Assembly: GCF_007565055.1 (NCBI RefSeq)
Contig: NC_044559.1
Coordinates: 102,694,759 to 102,758,758 of the forward strand
Source: Rhinopithecus roxellana
Taxonomy: Eukaryota; Chordata; Mammalia; Primates; Cercopithecidae
DNA length: 64,000 nt
Direction: 5' to 3'
Positions 21,270 to 32,500 of this stretch are shown piece after piece; the stretch's first letter is position 1, and the number at the start of each line of letters is the position of its first letter. Made by a program: the position numbers and the translations under genes. The notes beneath the pieces were generated by a model. The model saw nothing but the letters and a program-made list of their open reading frames with translations, had not been told where the DNA came from and searched no databases.

Positions 21270-21399
21270 TTTTATTTTTTTAAGAAAGATGAGTCTCACT
21301 ATATTGCCCAGGCTGATCTCAAATGCCTGGCCTCAAATGATCCTCTTGTCTTGGTCTCCCAAAGTGCTGGGATTACAGGCATGAGCTGCTGTGCCTGGA
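21270..21399 (-). mobile_element. Free left Alu monomer (FLAM-like)
   Basis: A single Alu-type arm read antisense: 'gtctcactatattgcccaggctgatctcaaatg' to 'gggattacaggcatgagctgctgtgcctgg'. It lacks the 31-bp insert of right arms and any second arm, as expected for a fossil Alu monomer. Confidence 0.8.
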
Positions 21400-21479
21400 C
21401 AAAACTCAGTTGTTAATGGTGCCCCCTGGAGCTGTATTATGTGGCAGTCCTAGGAATCTTAGCAGGTGAATTTGCTAAA

Positions 21480-21600
21480 TGTCTTATCTAATAAATGCTG
21501 AGCATTTTGAGGGCAGACCCCATATTCCTCATAAGGTGTAGCATAATACCTTGCATAAGGCATACGTTTATTAACTGTTGATTGAAAGAATGAATTTGGA
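21480..21600 (+). repeat. L2 LINE 3' end
   Basis: 'ttttgagggcagaccccatattc' to 'cttgcataaggcatacgtttattaactgttgattgaaagaatgaa' matches the L2 terminus. Confidence 0.75.
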
Positions 21601-21689
21601 TCTGTTTCAGGCAGGAAAAGTACAATAAAGAAAATAATACATAAAGGCAAAAGAGGATGGCAATTGTGCTTTGTTTTCTTCCTACACAG

Positions 21690-21860
21690 CATTTGTAACC
21701 AGAAGACCTAGATTCAAACCACAGCTCTAATATTTGCTAGTTGTGTGCCCTCTTTGAGCCTGAATTCCCTTAATTGTCAAATAAATATAATAACAATTGA
21801 GCTTCTTCCCTCAGAGGGTGGTTGTGAGACTCAAATTACATAATAATTGTGTAATAATTG
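21690..21860 (+). repeat. MIR element
   Basis: 'agaagacctagattcaaaccacagctc', 'ttgctagttgtgtgccctctttgagcctg' and 'gagggtggttgtgagactcaaattaca' give MIR order in sense. Confidence 0.85.
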
Positions 21861-21879
21861 CCTTAGGAGGTTACTTTTC

Positions 21880-22370
21880 CAGCTCAAGATGACTCCCTTG
21901 ACTGTTGGCCCTAGCTCCCCATCTTAGGAATGAGTCTCTGAGTCAATTTGTATAATGTGACCCAAAACCTACTTGAAAATGAGGGATTGGATCAGTGTTG
22001 AGTGCTTGACCCAAGCTGGACCACACAGTATCCCTGACCTGCAAATTTGGAAATGCACCTGACACAGTCAGTCTCCCTTGTCTGAAATTGTAACCGGGGA
22101 ACTTATGACTTGAAGAGAGCCATCTTCTCCCAGCCACATTAACAACTGAGTAGCAGAAAATATTGGCCTTCTAAAAAATAAGAAACACATATGTAAAAGG
22201 AACTAGAAAGTAAAAATGATGAACAACCGTTCTCTGGGTTATAGAGACCCTGCTGCATCTTTGCTCTGGGGGCTCTGAGACAGTCTTGTATCCTTACAAT
22301 AAATTTCCATTTTATGCCCAAGTCAACTCAAGTTGGTTTTTGCTTTTCTGTTCAATCAAAGCATTAAAGG
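21880..22370 (+). repeat. Possible ancient LTR remnant, family unknown
   Basis: 'cttgacccaagctggaccacacag' and a terminal 'acaataaatttccattttatgcccaagtcaactcaagttgg' resemble old ERVL-type LTR text, including an AATAAA near the right end. I cannot name the family. Confidence 0.3.
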
Positions 22371-22689
22371 ATTTTTGTGATGCATTTTTTAATATAATGA
22401 TTTTTCCCCCATAGGTATAAGTACAGCCTGAGAGCACTTCTACCTCCCAGGGGAAGATCTCTGTCTTTTAAAATTAATAATAAGAAATAAGGGTCATTTT
22501 CTGACAGTTTTGATCCAAAGCCTACGATTTCTACGTATGCCACTGTCTTTTAAAATTCTCTCTCAAGGTAACCAGCATCCAAAACCCCAGCTGCTGTCTC
22601 CATGGTGATCAGGATCCCCCCGTGGTAACTAGCTGGTGAGGGCCACACAATATCCATGGCTGCAGATGTATGTGGTATGCTGAATTATT
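22371..22689. other. Unique sequence
   Basis: Contains a loose threefold recurrence of ggtaac/ggtgatc(a/c)agca/gatcc text at 22568-22640; nothing else. Confidence 0.35.
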
Positions 22690-23170
22690 GGCATGGGGAA
22701 GTGTCAGGAAGCAAGGCCACCGAGGCTTCTTTTCATGCAATTAATGATGTTCATTTCTGCCTATCTTTTGCCCATGCAGCAGAGCAAGGTGCAGAAAGCC
22801 ACTACAGAAAATTAGCCGTAATTTAGGTAATATCTCAAATGCCCCGTCAGTCACTTGATTATGTGATTGAAAGGAACATTTCATTTGGAGATTTGCAATT
22901 TTCTGGTGCTACTGGCATTACACAATTACGTTTCCTGTCATTTATCACATTGTGGAATACCAAGACAAATTCCTCTCTCCTTACATTTATCATATTACTG
23001 GGTCATATAGAGACAGATTTAGCCAATTGCTTTACACCAATTGATGCCCCTCATTAGCTGGGGGCATTCAGCAGCTTTTCTGTTTGAAGATCTCTCTTGA
23101 ACATTTTCTGCACCGAGAGGGTTGTTCCCCCAATTACTTCGAAATTGAGATTTTCCCCTTAGCCAGCAGC
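22690..23170. promoter_or_regulatory. Candidate conserved noncoding element
   Basis: Repeat-free, AT-rich sequence in which most TAAT/ATTA cores occur in homeodomain-like contexts (attacacaattacg, accaattgatgcccctcatta, ccaattacttcgaaatt). It has no dinucleotide or poly(A) noise, unlike its neighbours. That composition is typical of deeply conserved developmental enhancers, but conservation cannot be seen from one sequence. Confidence 0.3.
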
Positions 23171-23599
23171 ACTGCCTTCCAAAAGGAGGAGTTGAGGCCT
23201 ATCTGCCTTTTGCAGCAGGCTGTGCCGTGTGAACAGAGAATGACAATATTGCAAAGGGACTTCCTTCTCCTTGGGAATCTGGGAGCAACAGTGCCAAAAT
23301 GGGGCATTCAGGCATAAGGGTAGATGAGAACTTTCAAACTGTTTGAGTCCTGACTTGCCATGGTCAGATTTAAAGCTGTGAAAAAGCAGCCTTTAAACAA
23401 AAGTAACTTAAATATTTAATTTAGAAAGCAGGTAAAGAACTTGTGGGGCCTTACATGAAATTCTCTGCAGGCAATTAGGTCCCCTTTCACTCATAGACTA
23501 ACCTAGATTTTCCTTTCCTCTATAAAGATGGTATTAGAGATAATTCCATTCCTGACCCTTGATATAATTGAGGTTTTCAAGTAGTTTGTAAGTAGCTGG
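23171..23599. other. Unique noncoding sequence
   Basis: Nothing recognised. Confidence 0.35.
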
Positions 23600-23755
23600 T
23601 TCCTGCATCAGAAGCTTGTGCTTGCTAAGAATATGCACATTCCTGAGCTCCAGCCTAAGCTTTGGAACCAAAGTACCTGGGGCCTGTGGAATCTACATTT
23701 CCAAGGAGTGCTAGGGGTAGTATTGATAGGCACACTAAACGAGTTGTTTGCATCC
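23600..23755 (-). mobile_element. MER5A-type DNA transposon relic
   Basis: 'ctgcatcagaagcttgtgcttgctaagaatatgcacattcctgagctccagcctaagctttgg' is reversed MER5A text, a nonautonomous hAT-Charlie derivative. Terminal repeats are degraded. Confidence 0.6.
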
Positions 23756-23940
23756 CTGGATGCTCATTAGAGTAACTCAGAGAGATTCTGAAGCTTCTGA
23801 TACTCTGGCTGCACCTCAGACCCATTAAATCAGGGCCCTTGAGACTTAGGTGTCAGATGGTTTTACAGCTCAAGCTCTCCAGGTGACTGCAGTGTGCAGC
23901 CAAGATTGAGCACCCGTCACTGAACTGTGGGAGAATCACT
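23756..23940. mobile_element. Second MER5-related relic
   Basis: 'gatgctcattagagtaactcagag', 'ctggctgcacctcagacccattaaatcagggcc' and 'tctccaggtgactgcagtgtgcagcc' match the MER5 family. Left and right halves are inverse of each other, as in the near-palindromic members. Confidence 0.6.
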
Positions 23941-24274
23941 ACAAAGAGACAGAATTCCTGGATGTCAGTATTCCCTTAGTGGATTCTAGGATGTGTGCCT
24001 TAAGGCAAGTTGGCTATCATCTCAGAGTCTTCAGTGAAATAGGGGCCAGGGGAAATCTTAAGTCTCTGAGGACTTGGAGTTGCCTGTTGCTTTAAGGTCT
24101 CTTTAATATTAAGATCTCTGTTTCTAATCAAGCCGGGTTCAGGCTTTAACCCCCCGTGGGACCTTGTTTTCCCTGACCCTGACCAGATCTCAGGAAGGAG
24201 ACTCAGAGGGTGCAGAAATCAGTGAACCATCCCTTTTCTTCCCACAGTCGCCCTATCACACTCTCCGTTTTGGT
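23941..24274. other. Unique noncoding sequence
   Basis: Nothing recognised. Confidence 0.35.
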
Positions 24275-24450
24275 GTTTAGACATTTATTAGGATCAAAGT
24301 TGATCTTATTTGCTTATTTATCTGGGTATTGTCTCTCTCCCTTCTATAGCATGAGCTTCATGAGGGTAGGAGTTGTGTATGCCTTCTGCCCAGAATAGTG
24401 TCTGGCACATAGTTGATACTCAACTGATGTTTGTTGAATGAATACAAATA
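24275..24450 (+). repeat. L2 LINE 3' end
   Basis: 'tatagcatgagcttcatgagggtaggagttgtgtatgc', 'agaatagtgtctggcacatagttgatactcaactgatgtttgttgaatgaat' is a clear L2 terminus. Confidence 0.88.
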
Positions 24451-26038
24451 CTGAAAAAATAATTTAGATTATGGACCTTACAGGTAGGGGGTAAGCAGAT
24501 AAAGGACACAAGAGTTCTGCCTGAAATTTGATCTGGGCAAGGAAATTAGCTTGGCTTTTACGTAAGTTGATCAATACCATCCTCTTCCTCAGCTGCCACC
24601 ATTCTCTTCTGTTGTTTCCCATGTAGTCGATAGGATGACTTGAAGATTTACTTTCAGAAGAGCCCTGCTTGTTAATTAAGGCCTGCTACTTGATTCTCTT
24701 GGGTCCCTCCCGAATCCATTGAGATCTAGGTCATAGCAGTCAGGGCTTGCACTCAGTCAGCTTTACTTCCTCCTGGAACTCAAGATCATGTGTTTGCTCT
24801 GGGGTTTTAAGAGTCATGGAGCAAATTTAAGCATGCAGCAGTAAGGGCAGAGATCTAATTCTACTTTTGTTTCCAGAAAACAGCTGAGCTCGCAAAAGAT
24901 CAACAACTGTCCAAAAAGTCACTCTGGTTTAATGCTGAAGGGCCTCAAATGTGAGTCATGTAAGAACAGCTGATATTTAATTTATAGGACTTGATTGCTT
25001 TTAAAACAGGTATTAGTGTATTGCACAGCTTAGTAAACTGTCACTTGAGACTTCAGTGAACAAGCTCCATTTAAAGAATAGTGGTCATTTTTGGCATAAT
25101 GTTGTAGTAAATTGCTTTAGGGAAGTGCTGTAAAATATCCTGTCTTTCTAAGGACCTGTTGTATTCACAGAGGATGTTGGAAACTTGTGACAGGTGGGCA
25201 CCAGGAGTAGGCCAGGACATGGTGTACAGGGTCTAGGGAATCCATTGGGATGTGGAAGTGGCCCCAAAGAAGGAGGCTGCTGGTCCAAATCATAATGTCT
25301 AAAGCGGTAGCACACCAAGACTGATCTGCGCCCCTGTGAAAATCAGAGGCCTGATTTGGGGTTGGGGAGTACTGGCATCACTGGTAACATTTGTGGTCGG
25401 ATGACTGCTGCTCCAATTTCTTGAGAAGATGGGGCCACTCAGGACCAAGTTTTTGGAAGTTGGAGAAGAAGCCAAGACAATGAGTGTCAGGGTGGGGGTG
25501 AGGGTAAGGACAGACTGTAGCTCTGCAACCATGCAACTCTCCTATACCTAGGGTTGTTTGGGCTTAGGAACATAGAGGAATTCTACACTACCTCTGCTGG
25601 TGGGGCAAGGACACCTCTGTTATTGACAGGCTGTCTTCTCAGTAAACTAAGAGTAAGGGCATGTGAACCTTCTAGCAGCAGGATATCTGTATCTCGAGCA
25701 GAGATAAGTCAGGATGGATGACTGCTGCTGTGTGCCATTCTAAGTCTGAGAGTTCTTTCATGATCATATTGGTGTACCCCTAAGGCCCATGGCACTGGTG
25801 CAGAGTCTGAAGATCTAAGATTTTATGGAGACATCTTGGGGGATGACACTGGACAAGCAGATGACTTCCCTGAGCCTCAGAATTTCTTTCAATGAAGTTG
25901 ATCTTCATTGGGTTAGGAGGAAAGTAAGTTCCTATAATATTCAAAATGTATGTTAAATAAAGATAAATTATTACCTTTTTCAAAATTGTTCCCCTTGCCT
26001 TTAGGTACTTTGCTGTATTAAAATATGATTTAAATGTG
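24451..26038. other. Unique noncoding sequence
   Basis: About 1.6 kb without a recognised repeat or gene; the antisense frames at 25299-25532 and 25780-26070 have no known relatives. Confidence 0.4.
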
Positions 26039-26482
26039 GGCCGGGTGCAGTGGCTTACACCTGCAAGCACAGCACTTTGGGAGGCCGAGGTGGGCGGATC
26101 ACCTGAGGTCGGGAGTTTGAGACCAGCCTGACCAACATGGAGAAACCCTGTCTCTACTAAAAATACAAAATGGGACCAGGCGCGGTGGCTTACGCCTGTA
26201 ATCCCAGCACTTTGGGAGGCCGAAGTGGGTGGATCACGAGGTCAGGAGATCGAGACCATCCTGGCTAACACAGTGAAACTGCGTCTCTACTAAAAAAAAA
26301 AAAAATTACAAAAGATTAGCTGGGCGTGGTGGCAGGCGCCTGTAGTCCCAGCTACTAGAGAGGCTGAGGCAGGAGAATGGTGTGAACCTGGGAGGCGGAG
26401 CTTGTAGTGAGTTGAGATGGCGCCGCTGCACTCCAGCCTGGGCGACAGAGTGAGACTCTGTCTCAAAAAAACCAACAAATAA

Positions 26483-26529
<47 letters not shown>

Positions 26530-26719
26530 AAAGAAAAATACAAAATTGGCTGTGTGTGGTGGCGCATGCCTGTAATCTAAGCTACTCAGGAGGCTGAGGC
26601 AGGAGAATCACTTGAACCCTGGAGGCAGAGGTTGCGGTGAGCCGAGATCACACCAACGCACTCCAGCCTGGGGAATAAGAGTGAAACTCTATCTCAAAAA
26701 AAAAAAAAAAAAAAAAAAA
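26039..26719 (+). mobile_element. AluS-like element, split by a younger AluY
   Basis: The outer Alu runs from ggccgggtgcagtggctt to 26171, is interrupted, and resumes at 26547 with 'ggctgtgtgtggtggcgcatg' through a poly(A) tail (about 26696-26718). Removing the insert and one target copy restores a normal dimer. Confidence 0.95.
26172..26533 (+). mobile_element. AluY inserted into the older Alu
   Basis: Full-length Alu with Y-type text ('gatcacgaggtcaggagatcgagaccatcctggctaaca'). A perfect 13-bp target duplication, aaaaatacaaaat, is at 26159-26171 and 26534-26546; the target is the A-rich linker of the outer Alu. Its tail has become an (AAAT)n microsatellite at about 26476-26532. Confidence 0.96.
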
Positions 26720-26884
26720 GTGAATGCTTTGCGCAGTGTTGTGCATTTCTGTGCCTCATCTTTTTGTCTCCACTTAGCCGTATTCTATGTTTTCAGGCCT
26801 GGGTCAAACCAGAATGCCAAATGAAGATCTCAGGACAAGTACATAATTGTTGATATCTGCTCTTATGACTTGTCCAGTCTCTCA

Positions 26885-27025
26885 TCAATCATTTGCCTTT
26901 TTATTCATTCAGTAAACTTGTCTCAGACTCTTACTACATCTCAATTACTGTGCTAGACATTGGACATGTAGAGATGAAAGATACTGCTTACCATCAAACA
27001 GCTTGCAAGATTGTATGCAGTATGT
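26885..27025 (-). repeat. L2 LINE 3' end, antisense
   Basis: 'ttattcattcagtaaacttgtc', 'actgtgctagacattggacatgtagagatgaaagatactgcttaccatcaaacagc' matches the reversed L2 terminus. Confidence 0.7.
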
Positions 27026-27037
27026 TGGGGGGAGTTG

Positions 27038-27038
<1 letters not shown>

Positions 27039-27076
<38 letters not shown>
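27039..27076 (+). repeat. (CA)n microsatellite
   Basis: About 19 uninterrupted AC units, likely length-polymorphic. Confidence 0.97.
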
Positions 27077-27080
<4 letters not shown>

Positions 27081-27861
27081 AAAGTTACTGATGTGAGTAT
27101 TTAGTGGGTGACCATTCCTGAGGGTTGAGTGGAGAAGTTGTTAGCAAAACATTCTGCACATTTTGCCAGCCAGCATTCTAAGAGATCATTTCTGGAGCTG
27201 AGGATAACAGATCTGGGTTTCTATTCCCTGCTGAGAGGGCATCTAGTGGCAGCAGCTGGGGCTGGTCCAGGGCTCAGTCTGGCTTCCTAGCCAGGGGATA
27301 CGGGAGTCAAGGTCTGCAGCAACAGATCTTGGAACTGTTGCCAGAAGTGAAGTATGAACTTCTTCTCTCTGAAGAATATTGCCTGCCAGGGAGGTAAAAG
27401 TAATTACTTGTCCTTGCTAATTGAATTCTGAACTTTAAAGTAGAGGTTCTGACTTAGGTTAACATGACATGGGCCAATTTAAAATTTTAACTTAAAGGAA
27501 AAACCTGGCAATGAACCTTAGTACTTGGAATGTGGCAGATTGAGTTCCTCAGGGCTGGAGCCAATTTTCACAACTTCTGCAGGTGCTGGCCTCCTGCAGA
27601 AGTCTTCAGCATGCCCTGCTTGTAACCTTGGCTAATGCGAAAGAGTTACCTGACTGAAAAGCAGGAAATTATTTCAGTCAATTTCATTCCGTAGGCTTTT
27701 TCTCCCTGAACTTCTAGTGCTTAAAGTGGTTTTAATTTTTTTTTATTTACTATCTTTGGATACCAATTTTGATAACTAAAATCCATAGATTGCTTACTAT
27801 TTGTCGGGGGGCAGTTCTAAAAAAAGAAGTATATAAAGACTATTTTCACCATTCAGCAGCT
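27077..27861. other. Unique noncoding sequence
   Basis: Nothing recognised in about 0.8 kb. Confidence 0.4.
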
Positions 27862-27968
27862 GACTTATCTGAGGCACAGAGAGGTTAAGTAATTTGCCCA
27901 AAGCCACAGGTAGGAAGGTGGCAGGGCCAGGATTTAGACTCACGCAATCTGGCTCTAGAGTGTTCATG
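27862..27968 (-). repeat. MIR fragment, antisense
   Basis: 'tgaggcacagagaggttaagtaatttgcccaaagccacagg' and 'gcagggccaggatttagact' are the reversed MIR core. Confidence 0.88.
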
Positions 27969-28184
27969 TTGAGCCTGTCAGGGTATTGCCCAGTTTGGAG
28001 ATACCATGTGACCTCTCCTGCCAAGGATGATAAGTTTAACCAGATGGCCTGGGCCAGTCTGGACTCGTTTTTTTGAAAGCTTAATGATGAGAGGCTGGAA
28101 AGTGCCTGGCCTGACTTTGGCAGGTGACCTCTTAGTCCAGGAATCACACGTCCTGCCCAAGATGTCCTTTAAGATATAACCCAG

Positions 28185-28444
28185 AGGCGGGGCATGGTGG
28201 CTCACACCTGTAATCCCAGCATTTTGGGAGGCTGAGGTGGGCGGATCATGAGGTCAGGAGATCGAGACCATCCTGGCTAACATGGTGAAACCCCGTCTCT
28301 ACTAAAAATACAAAAAATTAGCCGGGCGTGGTGGCGGGTGCCTGTAGTCCCAGCTACTTGGGAGGCTGAGGCAGGAGATGGCATGAACCCAGGAGGCAGA
28401 GCTTGCAGTGAGCCGAGATTGTGCCACTGCACTCCAGCCTGGCA
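28185..28444 (+). mobile_element. AluY without a poly(A) tail
   Basis: Dimeric Alu with Y-like left arm, ending at 'ctccagcctggca'. The usual A tail is replaced by a short (TA)n. Imperfect flanks agatataacccag (28172-28184) and tatatatcccag (to 28464) look like a target duplication, so the tail was lost or converted after insertion. Confidence 0.9.
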
Positions 28445-28907
28445 CAGGATATATATATATCCCAGAAATAACCATGTTTGGGAAGGAATTGATATTAGAC
28501 TTATGTGTGATTGTCTCACAGGAATTTTAACCAACTTGCTGTTGCTTTTTTCTCGTATGTCTTGGTGGAGGTAGGAAGGCCCAGAGGAAGATTGGACTTC
28601 CTGCTAATTTAGAAACTGGAATTCCAGAATATTTTCCATTGATGTTAGGATGATGCTGTTTATTTCCCAGGCTAACAATAAGTAGGCATATTGGGCACAT
28701 AAGTCTTTCTTTTATTGGAGTAATCTGGGTATGGCAGAAGTAGACTGATATAGGTGCCATAGTCACTAAGTTGGAATTGACTGGCAATTGTAGGAATTGC
28801 TATGACTTAGTTTGCATGAAACCTGCTGTCAGAGGGTTAAGAATCTTGGAATGAAGAATACTTCTTGCACGAGAGAGTTTCTCTGTGAAAATACTTCTCT
28901 CTCGCTC

Positions 28908-29051
28908 TTTTTTTTTTTGTTTTTTTCAGATGGAGTCTCGCTCTGTCGCTCAGACTGGAGTGCAGTGGTGTGTTCTCGGCTCACTGCAACCTCCACTACC
29001 TGGGTTTAAGTGACTCTCCTGCCTCAGCTTCCAGAGTAGCTGGGACTACAG
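28908..29051 (-). mobile_element. 5'-truncated Alu (right arm only)
   Basis: A T-rich tail, then 'agatggagtctcgctctgtcgctcagactgg' to 'agtagctgggactacagg'. It is flanked by an exact 11-bp target duplication, gtgaaaatact, at 28885-28895 and 29052-29062, so truncation occurred at insertion rather than by later deletion. Confidence 0.95.
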
Positions 29052-29159
29052 GTGAAAATACTCTCTTTAGGAGGAATTATTTTCTAGTACTACCTTACCT
29101 TTCGATAACATTTAAAACATTATTATCATTATTATTTTAAAAAATGAGCCTTGGTTGTA

Positions 29160-29300
29160 AAGCTCTGAGTGAGTGCTCTTCGTTGCCAGTTGAGGGAAGC
29201 ATTTGGGAAAGTGAATACTTGATTTCTTGGGGCTTCTATTTCCTATCTGTAAAATGGTGGTAATAATATCCACCTCATGAATTACTGGAGTGTTCGATTG
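29160..29300 (+). repeat. MIR fragment
   Basis: 'tttcttggggcttctatttcctatctgtaaaatggtggtaataatatccacctcatgaatt' is sense MIR core. Confidence 0.8.
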
Positions 29301-29633
29301 CTGTCTGAACTTCAACTGAAAAACATCTTCCTCCACAATTAGAATATCGCAACATTTTCATCCTAGACAGAAAGAAGTCTTTGTCATTTGATTTCATTTG
29401 CAACATCTCCATCCTCTTAGGTACTGTCTCTTTACCCTGACAATCCTAACTGGTTTAGTTAGACATAAAGATGTCTCTGAAGGCCGTGGGATCGTTTATG
29501 TCAAGACTTAATTAAATGACAAGTTCAATTCCAACAATACTGATTTACTTGCTGTGGGAAAAGTGCCAAACCTACAGTCAGTTTAATTGAACTTAAGTGA
29601 TACCCTGTTTATTCACCACCTACCAAATGGCAC

Positions 29634-29680
29634 TATGTGTGTGTGTGCGCGCACACACACACACACGCGCACATGCATGC
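29634..29680. repeat. Alternating purine-pyrimidine tract, (TG)n-CGCG-(CA)n palindrome
   Basis: 47 uninterrupted bases of strict pyrimidine-purine alternation. The inner 29636-29663 is a perfect 28-bp palindrome centred on GCGCGC, followed by a second CGCGC block. Confidence 0.97.
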
Positions 29681-30540
29681 CTAAGTATACATACTTTAAA
29701 AACGATACAAATGTAGCATATCAATACATATATAGGTCAATTGAAAGCATAATTTTCATGCATGCTCCTAGAATTTTATGCCACTGTTTCCACCTCAAAC
29801 TGTGGGTGGCAGCAGAGACTTGGGAAATATCATCTGTGCAACTCATGACTTTCTGGGGCTATTAAGGGCAAGGAAATGATAGCACTAAGTGATGAGAAAG
29901 TTGGATGTTCATTTATGAACTACAATTGACATTCCTTTATCATTTCCCATCTCATTCATGTGGTCAAAGATGGTGAAAGAGGCCTGTGGTCTGGGATCCT
30001 CACTGACACGTTGTCTTTTAAACAGGCTTTTCATTATTTTGGGCTGATTACTTTCTCTCTTATTGGAGATTGCAGGCGTATCCTAAGAAATCCTTTTCTT
30101 TGGCTGATGCTGTCTTGCATACATCTGACCAGTGTGGCTTTCGGCTTCCTTTGGACCCCAAAGTGCTTCCTAAAGCTAATGGTGGACTTCAGTCTTTTGT
30201 GCAGAGGTCTATCCTCCTGACACGGGCAATGGCCAAGGTTGGCCCAGCTCACAGGATCAGTGAACTCATGTGAGTTTGTTTCCTCCTGAGAAGGACAGGC
30301 ACACCGGCCTTTGACTTGGCCTCTAGTTCCTGGCTGAATGTGTAAGAGGCACACTGGATGTGAAAGCCCACTTTCCTTCCTCTAGGTATTCCTCCTTGAG
30401 GCACAGGAGAGCAGGGGATGCCTTTGTGGATTCAGAAAAGATTGGCAAAAGTGAAAAATGGTGACTACTACTGCTGGTGGGGATGGGGGGAAGTATACTC
30501 TCATACACTATGGGAAGCATCTAATGATGTCAAAAATTAT
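29681..30540. other. Unique noncoding sequence
   Basis: No repeat recognised. The overlapping frames at 29960-30354 on both strands are not supported as genes. Confidence 0.4.
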
Positions 30541-30840
30541 ACAGACCCTTAACCCACTCCCAAGATACCATGCCACAAAAGGAAAAGAACCAGATACTAA
30601 GAATACATGTTAAAAAAAGAAAAATAAACATCAATAAATAGGAAAACAGCTTTATAGACTATAGTTAATTCAATCTATGAAGTATCATTCAGGCATTAAA
30701 AAAGAATGAACCGGGCCATATTGTTGTCTTAGAAGACATTTTGAAAGCTGTTATTAAATGACAGTAGTAAGATGTAGAGAAACATGTAATTGTCACCTTT
30801 ATAAAATAAATAGGCACCAAATCTATGCATGTCTTATATT
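30541..30840 (+). repeat. L1M-type LINE 3' fragment
   Basis: 'aacatcaataaataggaaaacagc', 'ctatgaagtatcattcaggcattaaaaaagaatg' and 'tattaaatgacagtagtaagatgtagagaaacatgta' follow the order of old L1 3' UTR text. Confidence 0.55.
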
Positions 30841-31329
30841 TAATACTTTCCCTCTATGTTTTAACTCTCTGCAAATCAAATTCATCTCACAAACAATGGT
30901 CTCGTAATCACTGTCAGCATCAAAGTCAAGTTCTTCTAGAGAGGATTTGTGTTTGCTTCTATGGGTCACCTGCAGAAGGCCTTACTAAACTGAGGCCACT
31001 TTAAATTAAATTCTATTGGTGAGGATTTCCTTTTTTGAGAATCTCTTTGGTTATGTGAATTCATGCCCCACATCTGTCTGATGATTAGTTTCTGGTCAAA
31101 TTCTCAGGAGAGAATTTGTTTTCTTCTTTCTCCCATTGTCAAGGTAGACGCATGAAATTTTCCTTGTTGTTCTTTGTGAAGAACTTACTTCTTGTGTAAC
31201 CTGACACTGAGATAGGGCCCTTTCCTTTCCTGCCTTTAAGTCAGGGGCTTCTATTAGACTCTTTCGTTTGGATAATTTCTCTTTCTCAGTGGCATATAAC
31301 AAAATGGTACATCTTGTAATGAATGATAT
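30841..31329. other. Unique noncoding sequence
   Basis: Nothing recognised between the two L1M fragments. Confidence 0.35.
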
Positions 31330-31930
31330 TTATGTATTTATTTGTATCATAGGACCATGATGAAAAGTGCAGAGGAGTGCATATCTAGTTGTTAACATGA
31401 GATACCTGAATGGTGGTGGGGTGAAGGAGATGATTGAAAAAGGGAGGGACAAGGATTAAAAAAAAACCAGAAAGACTGAACAGAATAGAAGAAGGGTTGT
31501 ATACCACTTCATGTATGCTCTGATCCTATTTATGTGTAATTGTGTCTCTCTGTGTACATTTATAACAGAATTAGAATAAAATATAAATAATTTAGTCTGT
31601 ATTGTAAGATTGCTTATGCTCTATTGTTAGGTTAAGAAAAGCAAGTTGTATATTAAAAGTATGAGACTATTTAGGGAAAATGCAATGACTAAATTCTTCT
31701 CTCTATATAAATGCTTGAGTACATTTAGATGAATGAGTCTAAAGGTATGAAGTGACACATACCAGCCTATTAATTCTATGCCATTTGGGACAAGGGGTGA
31801 GAGTTAGATGGAGTGGAGGTGGTTGCGGTGGTGCTGGGAGATGATTAGCTCTTTACAGAACTCTGTATGGTTTCACCTTGTAAACATGTATAGACTGCTT
31901 TTATAATTTGAAAAGGCTCCCAATGAATAA
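31330..31930 (+). repeat. L1M-type LINE 3' fragments
   Basis: 'tgctctgatcctatttatgtgtaattg', 'gttaagaaaagcaagttgtatattaaaagtatg' and 'tatggtttcaccttgtaaacatgtatagactgcttttataatttg' resemble a second and more complete copy of the same L1M-type 3' end. Confidence 0.5.
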
Positions 31931-32404
31931 AAAATCCAAGTACTCATGTGACATAATTTGATGCATCCTTCCCTTCCCAGTATAAAAGGTTTAAAAAGAC
32001 TGCTTAAAAACAGGCTGACAATGTCTCCCGGATGGGGAGAGAATTTTTCTAAAAAACTGAGTGAGTCATCATAGGCTGATTCAAATATTCACAATTTCCT
32101 TGGTATTTATTATGCCTAAATTTTCCACATCAGGTTGGGTTATACATAGTTATATCTTTAATAACTACACATAGTTAAGAATGTCTTTATTGATAGTTTT
32201 GCTCTTTATTTCTCCAGATGCAATTCTTTCTTTTGGTTCTATATATGTTTCCATGGAAGTATTATAGACATTTCTGGGTCTGAGACAGCCAAGGGAAGGA
32301 CGAATAAAGGCTTATGGGTAACCATAATGACCATTCAAACCATTTTATTTGAGCTCCCACTAGCCACACCCCTTCTGTCCTTTTCTATCTGTCTCTCTCC
32401 TTCC
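31931..32404. other. Unique noncoding sequence
   Basis: Nothing recognised. Confidence 0.35.
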
Positions 32405-32500
32405 CTTCCTCACATATTTATTAAGCACTTATTATGACAGAGATACTGCACTAGATCCTGGAGATAAAAGACCAAGGCTGGAGTTCCTGTGGCTGTGTTT
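32405..32500 (-). repeat. L2 LINE 3' end, antisense
   Basis: 'cacatatttattaagcacttattatgacagagatactgcactagatcctggagataaaag' is the reversed L2 terminus. Confidence 0.7.

Noticed and set aside
21415..21440. CTCF-like site (gtgccccctggagctg)
   Set aside because: Only part of the consensus matches by eye; too weak without a motif score.
29587..29865. Frame with a histidine-threonine run
   Set aside because: The run is encoded by the CA dinucleotide tract.
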